Shown here: in pieces, positions 5,346 through 14,800 of the stretch
How the letters are laid out: each line of letters starts with the position of its first letter
Position numbering within the stretch: position 1 is the stretch's first letter
Source: an uncultured Flavobacteriaceae bacterium
GTDB taxonomy: Bacteria > Bacteroidota > Bacteroidia > Flavobacteriales > Flavobacteriaceae
Assembly (NCBI GenBank): GCA_937901915.1
Contig: CALGUD010000031.1
Coordinates: forward strand, 1 to 19,148
Direction: 5' to 3'
Length of the DNA stretch: 19,148 nucleotides
Translations under genes and position numbers: made by a program
The notes under the pieces: generated by a model
Seen by the model: only the letters and a program-made list of their open reading frames with translations
Told to the model about the DNA's origin: nothing
Databases searched by the model: none

Positions 5346-8300
5346 ATGGCTAAACTATCCGAAAACAGCATAGAACAATCATTAATTACCCAATTAATTG
5401 GTCAGGGGTATACCTATTTTGCCGGGCCGGAAATTGCACCCAACGGTGTGAATCCGCAACGCGAAAATTTTACTTCGGTGATCTTAGAAAAACATTTCAA
5501 AGAATCACTCATAAAACTCAACCCCGGGCTATCTGAATCTGCGATCACAGAAGCTTACCAAAAGGTGCTTCACCCGGGCACGGAAGATATTATGGAGAAC
5601 AATGAGCGTTTCCATGCCTTGCTCACCAACGGCGTAACGGTAGAGTACACCAAAGACGGTACTACAAAAGGCATCAATGTTCATTTACTGGATGTTCAAA
5701 ACCCCGAAAACAACAGTTTTTGGGTGGTAAACCAATTGCTGATCAAAGAAAACAACAATGAAAAGAGATTTGATGTAGTTGTATACATCAATGGCTTGCC
5801 CCTGGTGGTTATTGAATTAAAGAGCGCCACTGACGAAAAAGCTACTTTAAAAAGGGCCTATACCCAAATTCAAAACTATAAGAATGCAGTACCCGGTATT
5901 TTTTACTACAATGCCATTTGTGTGATATCTGACGGAATAGATGCAGCCGCTTCCAGTATTTCTGCTCCGTTCAGCCGTTTTCTCTCCTGGAAATCGCCAA
6001 AATCATCTATACAGGAGGAGAACCGGGAAGAACTGGCCACGGCAGCAGAACCGCCACCGGGTTATGGGATGACCGAATTGCAAACCCTGGCAAAATACAT
6101 GCTGGATAAAAAAACATTACTGGAGCTGATCCGTTACTGCACTGTTTTTGAGCAGGAAGAAAAGAAAGACGACAAGACAGGTTTAATTTTCCAGGTTAAA
6201 ATAAAAAAGGTAGCAGCCTATCATCAATACTATGCAGTACAAAAAGCAGTCCGGCAAACGCTCCGGGCCACACATGCCCGGGATGGAGACCGAAAAGTAG
6301 GTGTGGTCTGGCATACGCAGGGCTCCGGCAAATCACTTTCTATGGTTTTTTATAGCGGACAAATTATTACGCATCCGCAAATGGAAAACCCTACCATCGT
6401 TATACTCACAGACAGAAATGATCTGGACGACCAGCTTTTTGGCACATTTGGCAATTGTGTAGGCTTGTTAAGGCAAACCCCTGTTCAGGCCAATAGCAGG
6501 GAACACATTAAAGAACTTTTAAAAGTTTCCGGTGGTGGGGTCATTTTTACCACCATTCAGAAATTTGCACCGGCAGAAGGCAACATATATAAAACCCTTT
6601 CTGAACGCACCAATATTGTAGTAGTGGCCGATGAAGCACACAGAAGCCAGTACGGGTTTTCAGGACGTGTGGTGGAGACAGACGAAGGTTCCGAGATCCG
6701 CTATGGCAATGCCAAATACCTCCGGGATGCGCTGCCGAATGCATCCTATATTGGTTTTACAGGTACGCCCATAGAAAAAGAAGATAAATCCACCCCCGGG
6801 GTTTTTGGGAATTATATAGATGTATACGACATAAAACAGGCGGTAGATGATGGGGCAACAGTTCCGATCAGTTATGAATCCCGCCTGGTGAAAATAAAAT
6901 TAGATGAAGCCACGGCAAAAAAACTGGACGAAGAGATCAATGAAATTTCAGATGCTACCGAAGAACAATTAGAAAAAGCCAAGAAAAAAACCACCACTAT
7001 TGATGCTGTGGTAGGCCATCCGGACAGGCTAAAAGACGTTGCAAGGGATATTGTGGTGCATTTTGAAGCCCGCCAGGAAGTATTTGAAGGGAAGGCCATG
7101 ATTATCGGTATGACCCGTACCATTTGCGTGAAATTATACAACGCAATCATCACTTTACGTCCGGAATGGCACCATAATGATCCGGATAAAGGAAAGATCA
7201 AGATCGTGATGACCAGTTCATCAGACGACCCCGAAATATTCCAGCCGCATCACACCACCAAGCAGCAAAGAAAAGGCCTTGCGGCACGTATGAAAGATCC
7301 GCATGATGACCTAAAACTGGTGATTGTCCGTGATATGTGGTTAACAGGTTTTGATGCCCCAAGCCTACATACCTTATATGTAGACAAAAAAATGCAGGGC
7401 GCAAACCTGATGCAGGCCATAGCCCGTGTTAACCGTGTTTACAAAGACAAACCGGGCGGCCTGATTGTAGATTATATTGGTATCGGTCAGGATTTAAGAA
7501 ATGCCATGGCAACGTATCTGCAAAGCGGAGGCGAAGGTTCTCCCGTAGTGGATATCAAAGAAGCCATTGCCACCATGAAAGAGAAGTTTGAAATCATTGA
7601 ACAGATGTTCAACGGCTTTGATTTTCGCGCATACTTTCATGTTGATACAGCCCGGAAGCTACAAGTATTGTTAGGCGCACAGAATTTCATTTTATCCAAC
7701 GAGGAATTAAAAGAACGCTTCCTGAAAGAAGTTACGCTTTTATCCAAGCTTTTTTCTATGTCCATACCCAGTCCGGATGCAGAAGCCATAAAAGACGAGG
7801 TTGCATTTTTCCAGGCGGTAAAGGCGAGAATCAACAAGTTTTCAGCTAATGGCACTAAATCTGATTATGAAGTGGAAACAGCCATCCGACAAATTGTTGA
7901 TGATGCACTCTCAAGTGATGGCGTTATTGACATATTTGAGGCAGCAGGCATTAAAGCCCCTTCGGTAAGTATCCTTTCTGATGAATTTTTGCTCGAAGTG
8001 AAAAATATGCAGCAAAAAAACATTGCTTTTGAGCTGTTAAAAAAGCTGTTGAGTGATGAAGTAAAGGTACGCAAGACCCAAAACCTGGTACAGGGAAAGA
8101 AATTTTCTGAAATGTTGGAATCTGTTGTAAAACGTTATCACAACAATCAAATAGATTCAGCACAAGTACTTCAGGAATTATCTGAAATAGCTAAAGGAAT
8201 GCGCTTAGAAGACCATCGTGCAGATGAGTTGGGGTTAAGCCCGGAAGAATATGCATTTTACAGTGTATTTAAAGAAAACGATTCAACAAGTTTCCTTGAA

Positions 8301-8525
8301 GATGACAAAATGAAAGAGTTGATCCATACCATTGTGGATGTTATAAGAAAAAATGCCACTGTTGATTGGAGTAAGAGAGATGATGTGAGGGCAGAATTAA
8401 GACTGACCGTAAAAAAAATCCTGATGCGTTACGGGTATCCTCCAGACCTCGCAAGATTAGAAGCAGACAGGGTGTTGGCACAAAGCGAATCATTAGCGCA
8501 CTTATTTTCAAATGAGAATTCGTAG
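5346..8525 (+). CDS. hsdR: type I restriction-modification system endonuclease/translocase subunit HsdR
   Basis: The 1059-residue protein is the motor and nuclease subunit that joins HsdM2-HsdS to form the restriction enzyme. The N-terminal PD-(D/E)xK nuclease has D143 and E157-L-K159 (in FDVVVY...VIELK). The superfamily 2 helicase motor has Walker A GSGKS at 326-330, DEAH at 429-432, TGTP at 472-475, the GFDAPSLHTLYVDK segment, and QAIARVNR at 690-697. A helical C-terminal region follows (about 760-1059), which binds the methylase core. Length is typical (about 1000-1100). All key residues are present, so the enzyme is predicted active. It starts 24 bp after the RAYT gene and is the last gene of the operon. 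It converges on the metal ATPase gene with only 54 bp between the two stops, and no clear terminator there. Confidence 0.96.
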   Translation: MAKLSENSIEQSLITQLIGQGYTYFAGPEIAPNGVNPQRENFTSVILEKHFKESLIKLNPGLSESAITEAYQKVLHPGTEDIMENNERFHALLTNGVTVEYTKDGTTKGINVHLLDVQNPENNSFWVVNQLLIKENNNEKRFDVVVYINGLPLVVIELKSATDEKATLKRAYTQIQNYKNAVPGIFYYNAICVISDGIDAAASSISAPFSRFLSWKSPKSSIQEENREELATAAEPPPGYGMTELQTLAKYMLDKKTLLELIRYCTVFEQEEKKDDKTGLIFQVKIKKVAAYHQYYAVQKAVRQTLRATHARDGDRKVGVVWHTQGSGKSLSMVFYSGQIITHPQMENPTIVILTDRNDLDDQLFGTFGNCVGLLRQTPVQANSREHIKELLKVSGGGVIFTTIQKFAPAEGNIYKTLSERTNIVVVADEAHRSQYGFSGRVVETDEGSEIRYGNAKYLRDALPNASYIGFTGTPIEKEDKSTPGVFGNYIDVYDIKQAVDDGATVPISYESRLVKIKLDEATAKKLDEEINEISDATEEQLEKAKKKTTTIDAVVGHPDRLKDVARDIVVHFEARQEVFEGKAMIIGMTRTICVKLYNAIITLRPEWHHNDPDKGKIKIVMTSSSDDPEIFQPHHTTKQQRKGLAARMKDPHDDLKLVIVRDMWLTGFDAPSLHTLYVDKKMQGANLMQAIARVNRVYKDKPGGLIVDYIGIGQDLRNAMATYLQSGGEGSPVVDIKEAIATMKEKFEIIEQMFNGFDFRAYFHVDTARKLQVLLGAQNFILSNEELKERFLKEVTLLSKLFSMSIPSPDAEAIKDEVAFFQAVKARINKFSANGTKSDYEVETAIRQIVDDALSSDGVIDIFEAAGIKAPSVSILSDEFLLEVKNMQQKNIAFELLKKLLSDEVKVRKTQNLVQGKKFSEMLESVVKRYHNNQIDSAQVLQELSEIAKGMRLEDHRADELGLSPEEYAFYSVFKENDSTSFLEDDKMKELIHTIVDVIRKNATVDWSKRDDVRAELRLTVKKILMRYGYPPDLARLEADRVLAQSESLAHLFSNENS

Positions 8526-8579
8526 AAAATGCATGCTGATTCAGAAAGATAAAATAATTTTTTACTCGAACATCCACTT

Positions 8580-10535
8580 TTAAAGCTTCCACGTCATTCC
8601 CTGGAGGCGTACAGCATTTAGAATAGCAAGTAGTGCAACGCCCACATCGGCAAATACGGCTTCCCACATGGTAGCTAAGCCACCAGCCCCTAAAATTAAA
8701 ACAATTGCTTTTACGCCAAAGGCCAAGGTGATATTCTGCCAGACAATATTTCGGGTGGAGCGGCCTATTTTAATAGCCTGTGCAATCTTGTACGGCTGGT
8801 CGTTCTGAATAACAATATCTGCTGTTTCTATGGCTACATCACTTCCCAAGCCTCCCATGGCAATGCCTACATCACTGGCTGCAAGTACCGGGGCATCATT
8901 AATTCCGTCACCCACAAAAGCAACATGGGTATTGGGCTGATTTTTTAATTTTTCAACTTCATTTAGTTTATCTTCCGGAAGTAATCCACCCTTAGCATCA
9001 TTAAGGCCTAGTTCTTTTCCAATTTTTTCAGTAATGGAAGCTTTATCACCCGATAACATAATAATTTTATGAATCCCGGCACTCCTGATTTGTGCTACGG
9101 CTTCCTTTACACCATCCTTTAGTTCATCTGCAATGGTTACATATCCTGCAAATTGTGAATCAATAGCAACCATCACAACAGATTCTACTATGGATCCGGT
9201 CTCATCCGGCACATCAATGCTATGCAGGTCCATAAGTGCTTTATTTCCCGCTAAAACGGCTTTGCTATTTACTGTTCCCTTTAATCCTTTCCCGGCGATC
9301 TCAGATACCTCATCTGCCTGGTAAGCTTCATCTTTTAGCTTATAAAGCATAATGGCCTGTGCAATGGGATGCGTTGATTGCGCCTCCATTGCCAGTAAAT
9401 ACCGCATCATCTCATCTTCCTCAATTCCAAAGGATTTAATTTCACGAATTTTAAACACGCCTTTTGTTACGGTCCCTGTTTTGTCCATAACCAACACATT
9501 GATTTTGGTTATTTTATCCAGGAAGGATGCGCCTTTAAAAAGTATACCATTCCTTGAAGCAGCTCCTACCCCACCAAAATAGCCTAATGGAATGGATATG
9601 ACCAAAGCACACGGGCATGAGATCACAAGAAAAATAAGGGCCCGGTACAGCCACTCACTGAAAATATAATTCTGTACAAAAAAGAACGGCAAAAATGTTA
9701 ACCCAATAGCCAGAAAGACAACTATAGGGGTATAAATTCGAGCAAATTTCCGAATGAAAAGTTCGGTTTTGGATTTCCTTGCAGTAGCATTCTGTACCAT
9801 ATCCAAAATACGGGCAATGGAACTGTCTTTAAACTCTTTGGTAGCTTCTATTTCAATAACATCCTGCAAATTGATACTTCCGGAAAAGACCTTTTCCCCT
9901 TTTTTTAATGTGTCCGGTTTGCTTTCTCCGGTAATAGCAGCAGTGTTTACAGATGCTTTTTCAGATAAAAGTATCCCGTCCAATGGAATCTTTTCTCCTG
10001 TCCTCACCTGTATTTTTTCGCCAACTTTAACGGCTTCGGGGCTTATTTTAATAAATTTTCCCTCCCTGAAAACCAATGCTTCTTTTGGGCGCACATCTAA
10101 CAGGGCTTGTATATTGCCTTTCGCTTTTTTTACTGCTGCTCCCTGGAACAGCTCCCCTACTGCATAAAACAACATCACAGCGACGCCTTCGGGATACTCG
10201 CCTATGGCAAAGGCACCGGTGGTAGCTATAGACATGAGTAAAAATTCTGTAAAGAAATCTCCTTTTTTGATACTTTTCCATCCTTCTTTTATAACCGGAA
10301 ACCCTACGGGAAGATAGGCTATAACGTACCAGATAATCCGCACCCAACCTTTAAAGAAAGTGAATGTATTGAAGTAATCCAGCATTATACCGACTGCAAG
10401 CATTATAAAGCTTATAATTGCAGGAAGATAGATTTTCCAGCCCTTATCTTTTTTATTTTCACAGCAATCACCTTCGGAGGGTTTCGAATGTTGATTGTTT
10501 TTTAAATCTTTGAGTTCTATCTTTTTCTTTTTCAT
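8580..10535 (-). CDS. P1B-type heavy-metal-transporting ATPase (probably Zn/Cd/Pb)
   Basis: The 651-residue inner-membrane pump uses ATP to export soft divalent metal ions from the cytoplasm. Visible motifs are actuator TGES (202-205), the metal-binding CPC in a transmembrane helix (307-309), phosphorylated D351 in DKTGT, HP (389-390) that contacts the adenine, and GDGINDAP (542-549). K609 (in GVKAIV) and D630 (in FADVG) in the last membrane pair match the Zn/Cd/Pb subgroup (ZntA/CadA type) rather than Cu pumps. There is no N-terminal GxTCxxC heavy-metal domain; the roughly 32-residue soluble start carries only a Cys pair, C24-C25, that could bind metal. It is the last gene of a four-gene minus-strand operon, 74 bp after the adaptor gene. 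No regulator gene lies in this window. Confidence 0.94.
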   Translation of the reverse strand: MKKKKIELKDLKNNQHSKPSEGDCCENKKDKGWKIYLPAIISFIMLAVGIMLDYFNTFTFFKGWVRIIWYVIAYLPVGFPVIKEGWKSIKKGDFFTEFLLMSIATTGAFAIGEYPEGVAVMLFYAVGELFQGAAVKKAKGNIQALLDVRPKEALVFREGKFIKISPEAVKVGEKIQVRTGEKIPLDGILLSEKASVNTAAITGESKPDTLKKGEKVFSGSINLQDVIEIEATKEFKDSSIARILDMVQNATARKSKTELFIRKFARIYTPIVVFLAIGLTFLPFFFVQNYIFSEWLYRALIFLVISCPCALVISIPLGYFGGVGAASRNGILFKGASFLDKITKINVLVMDKTGTVTKGVFKIREIKSFGIEEDEMMRYLLAMEAQSTHPIAQAIMLYKLKDEAYQADEVSEIAGKGLKGTVNSKAVLAGNKALMDLHSIDVPDETGSIVESVVMVAIDSQFAGYVTIADELKDGVKEAVAQIRSAGIHKIIMLSGDKASITEKIGKELGLNDAKGGLLPEDKLNEVEKLKNQPNTHVAFVGDGINDAPVLAASDVGIAMGGLGSDVAIETADIVIQNDQPYKIAQAIKIGRSTRNIVWQNITLAFGVKAIVLILGAGGLATMWEAVFADVGVALLAILNAVRLQGMTWKL

Positions 10536-10609
10536 AACGACTGCAATATCGGTATCTTAATAATGCAACGGAAGTGCAAATTAAGCGAAGAAATTTGGTA
10601 GAAAACCCA

Positions 10610-11824
10610 TTAATGGCTATGCTCTGCTTCTCCTTTTTTCATCTCAGCAAGCAGGTAATACGCATTATTCATGGCAAACAATGTATTCTTCGGAATTTTA
10701 TCAATTGGCTTTATTTCTACCCATCCATTACCGGAGGTGCCTGTTCTGACTTCTATGGGAGTAAACATCCAATTTTCATGGTCTCCTTCTTGTTCTTTTT
10801 CGGCAATAAAGGCAAGAAAGTGATCGTCTTCCCTAACGATTGCGCTTTCCGGTAATGCCAACGTTTCTGTACTCTCTAACAAAATTTCACCCTTTATGTA
10901 CATGCCGGGAATAAGGTTTCCTTTTTTGTTCTCAATTTCGGCATGAACATGTACGGCTTTAGGGCTTTGTTCAAACGTTTTGCCCACTGAATATATTTCT
11001 GCATAGAGTTCTTCCTGTGGTAAAGTTTGAATCCTAAACCTTACTCGCTGTCCTTTTTTTACCTTATGTACATCTTTTTCAAAAACCATAAGGTCTGCAT
11101 GAATATGATCTGTATTTACAATTTCCAGAATATTTGTTTGGGGTTGTACATATTGTCCTGTTTTAACCTCCACTTTTACAACGGATCCATCTATAGGGCT
11201 TATAACAGGCATCTGGTCATAAAAATTACCTTCCCGTATACGTGTGGGGTTCACTCCCAATTGCCTTAATTGTGACTCCAGACTTTTTACCATACCAAGT
11301 GCAGATTTGTGATTACTTTGAGTTTGCTGATACAGTTTTCCCGATCCCACTTCGGCTTCATACAACCTTTTTTGGCGTTGGTATTCCTGTTCAAGATACT
11401 GCGCATTGTTATAAGCTTCCAGATAATCACTTTGAATACGGGTAAAATCGGGGTGAGAAAGGTAGGCAAGTACCTGCCCTTTTTTTACATCGTCGCCTTC
11501 AATAACTTTTATAGAAGAAATATTTGCCCCGATTTTGGCAGTTACCATGGCCTCATTTTGTGGAGGTACCTCAAGTTGTCCACTGGCTTGAACAACAGAC
11601 GTCATATTTCTTCGGGAGATTGTATCCACTCTCATATCTAATGCATCAAACTGTTCCACAGAAAAATGTACATTTTCACCATCTTCATGATCATCATGAT
11701 GCCCTGCTTCTTCTTCGTGGCCATGTTCATGTTCATCCTGATTTTCCTGTGTTGTTCTTTTACAGTTTACGTTGAGAAAAACCAGGATTAAAAAAACTAT
11801 TATTTGAGATATATTGGTTTTCAT
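10610..11824 (-). CDS. efflux RND periplasmic adaptor (CzcB/CusB-like), lipoprotein
   Basis: This 404-residue HlyD-family protein bridges the inner-membrane RND pump and the outer-membrane channel. A hydrophobic start ends at C21 (FLNVNC), a relaxed lipobox, so it is probably a lipoprotein. Residues 31-50 are a His/Asp/Glu-rich stretch (HEHGHEEE, HHDDHED) likely to bind metal, and the C-terminus ends in EHSH. The first half-lipoyl segment (AKIGANISSIKVIEGDDVKKG) and the second (SPIDGSVVKVEVKTG) flank a coiled-coil hairpin (about 130-190), followed by beta-barrel and membrane-proximal domains. The gene starts 8 bp after the CzcA-CzcC fusion and is followed by the ATPase. Substrate is inferred from the operon: zinc, cadmium or cobalt. 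Copper cannot be ruled out from this protein alone. Confidence 0.93.
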   Translation of the reverse strand: MKTNISQIIVFLILVFLNVNCKRTTQENQDEHEHGHEEEAGHHDDHEDGENVHFSVEQFDALDMRVDTISRRNMTSVVQASGQLEVPPQNEAMVTAKIGANISSIKVIEGDDVKKGQVLAYLSHPDFTRIQSDYLEAYNNAQYLEQEYQRQKRLYEAEVGSGKLYQQTQSNHKSALGMVKSLESQLRQLGVNPTRIREGNFYDQMPVISPIDGSVVKVEVKTGQYVQPQTNILEIVNTDHIHADLMVFEKDVHKVKKGQRVRFRIQTLPQEELYAEIYSVGKTFEQSPKAVHVHAEIENKKGNLIPGMYIKGEILLESTETLALPESAIVREDDHFLAFIAEKEQEGDHENWMFTPIEVRTGTSGNGWVEIKPIDKIPKNTLFAMNNAYYLLAEMKKGEAEHSH

Positions 11825-11832
11825 TGTGATGC

Positions 11833-14800
11833 TTATTTAGATGAGTTAAGATAGTACTCTAATTGGAATTTGGCATTAATATAACGGTCAAAAGCTTCTT
11901 GTGCCTGCACTTCTATTTGAATGGTTTCTTTTAGGTTCTGAATAAATGCCAGATAATCAATTGCTCCTTCTTTATAAGCCAGAATTGTTCCTTTTCTTTG
12001 TTCCCTGGCCAATGGCAAGTACTCATTTTGGTAAAACTCCCACGATTCTAACCATTTTTTATACTCACGGAGATGAGATTGATATGTTGTGTGAATCTCA
12101 AACTGTGTTTGCTGGTAATTTTGCTCTGCAATTTTTTGCTGTATTTTGGCAGATTGTAGTTTACTTTGCTCAGGCATAAAGAATAAAGGAATGGTTAACC
12201 CCAATTGATATTGATAGAATCCCGTTTGTCCACCTATTTCCTGAATTCCGTATTGTGCATTCAGTTTTGGAAGTAATCCTGCTACCGCAGTTTTTCTGTC
12301 GGCCTCGGCCACATTTACTTTCTGAGAGGCAAGTTGAAGAAGCGGATGTACAATCAAAGAATCATTTACTATAAGTGGATCGGCCCACTTAGTGTCTTTA
12401 TCCAGATTTGACACAGTAAAGAGTGTATCACTTACCAGCCATAGATTGAGTTGTTCTAATGCACTGTTGTAATCATACTGCAATTGTGTTTTACGAAGTG
12501 TAATCTGCTTCACCTGGTTCAATGCTGCTAAATATGCCAGCTTTGAGGTTTCTTCAACTTCATAGCGAATTTGAGCGGCTCTTTTAAAATCTGCATACAC
12601 CGAATCCAGATGATGATATAACTCCAGATTTTTTCTTGTTATATAAGCCCTGGCATATGCCTTTTTTACCTGTTGCCTGAGTTCTACCTCATCTAAATTT
12701 AATGCTGCTTCGGATAAAAGAACCCTTTGTTCCTGTGCTTTTAACTTAGGGGCTATACCGAAGATGTCGATATTTTGTTGTTGAATGCCTACTGTTGTGT
12801 AAACACCGTCTTCATTGTTTCCAATCTCTTCCCCCCCGGTGAAAATCTGGGTATTACCTAAATCCCATGCGCTCTTTTTAAGAACTTTTTGTTGTTCGAT
12901 ATTTAATCTGGACACTTTTAGTGCCGGATAATTTGTTACAGCCCTATTGAGGGCCTCATCCATGGTAATAACCGGAGGTGAATTGGGAGTTTGAGCCTGT
13001 AAAGATGAAATGCTAAAGGTGCTAAGGCTACCAATAAGAATCAATGCTAATGAGTTTTTTCCTAATGAAGGAAATGACCTGGTTTCCGTCCATTTATACA
13101 AAACAGGCAGGACAAAAAGTGTGAGTAAAGTAGAAGTGAGCATACCTCCTATTACTACTGTAGCTAAAGGCTGTTGTACTTCTGCTCCTGCAGACATTGA
13201 TATTGCCATGGGTAAAAAACCAAGAATATCGGTTAAAGCGGTTAGCATAATTGGCCTGATCCGTCTTCTGGCACCCTGAACAATCCGTTGTTTTAAATCC
13301 GTAACCCCTTCTTCTTTAAGTTCATTCCATCCACTAATTAATACCAGGCCGTTAAGTACTGCTACGCCAAAGAGGACTATAAAACCAATGCCGGCAGAAA
13401 TACTGAATGGCATATCCCTGATCCACAGTGAAAAAACACCTCCTATTGCAGCCAAAGGAATGGCCATATAAATCATAACCGTTTGTTTAAGCGAACGCAA
13501 AGCAAAAAATATTAATATAAAAATCAAAGCCAATGCAACAGGAACTACTATCTGAAGTCTGTTAGTAGCCCTTTCCAGGTTTTCGAAAGCCCCACCATAG
13601 CGAATGTAATACCCAGGCGGGAAACTCATTTCCTCATCAAGTTTGTGTTTAATATCTTCTACAACAGATTTTACATCCTTACCACGTACATTTACTCCAA
13701 CATATGTTCGGCGGTTTGTATTGTCGCGACTTATTTGCATAGGTCCGGATTTATAACTTACATCAGCAACATCTCTTAAACGAATTTCTGTACCACCGGG
13801 GGTGGGTATAAATAAATTTTTGACATCATCAATATTGGTCCGGTAGGTTGAATCTAACCGCACTACCAGGTCAAACCGTTTTTCACCTTCAAAGATCACT
13901 CCGGCTTTTTTTCCTGCAAATGCGGTTTCTATTATATTATTGAGATCGTTAATGTTCATTCCGTATTGGGCGAGCTGTTCACGATTATAAATAACCGTCA
14001 TTTGAGGCATTCCTGTAGTGGCTTCAACCATCATATCGCCCACACCTTCAACTGATGAAATAATTTTGCCCATTTGTTGGGCTTTTTCGGCCAGAATTTT
14101 TAAATCATCACCATACAGCTTAACCGCTATATCTTCCCGAACCCCGGAAATTAATTCATTGAAACGCATCTCAATGGGCTGTGTGAATTCGTAATTAACA
14201 CCGGAAATTATATTTAACTTTTCTTTTATTTTTTTAATAAGTTCCTCTTTAGATGAAGCAGATACCCACTCCTTCTTGGGCTTGAGTATAATAAAGCAAT
14301 CCGCCATATCCATTGGCATCGGGTCGGTTGGAACATCTGCAACACCAAAACGGCTCATGACATTTTCAATCTCCGGAAAATTATTTAAAAGGATTTTTTC
14401 TATTTGTGTAGATGTTTTGATTCCTTCTGACAAAGAACTCCCCGGTTTTAAAATAATATGAAAAGCTATATCACCTTCATCCAACTGAGGAATAAATTCT
14501 CCACCCATACGGGTAAAAGTAAATATTGCCAGTGTAAACAGTAAGACAGCGAAACCAATAACTACGGAAGACTTGTGCAACGTTTTTTCAACTGCAATTT
14601 CATATTTATCTTCCAACCACGCCACAATTTTATCTCCGGGATATTTCTTATCTGTTTTAGGGATCTTTAAAAACAAGGAAGAAACCATAGGAACATAGGT
14701 AAGACAAAGGATCATGGCTCCCATCATAGCAAACATAAAGGTAAGTGCCATGGGTTTAAACATTTTCCCTTCTACACCTTCCAAAAATAAAATGGGAATA

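Noticed and set aside
8526..8579. Bidirectional terminator between hsdR and the ATPase gene
   Set aside because: The 54-bp gap contains a T-run but no stem I could pair convincingly.
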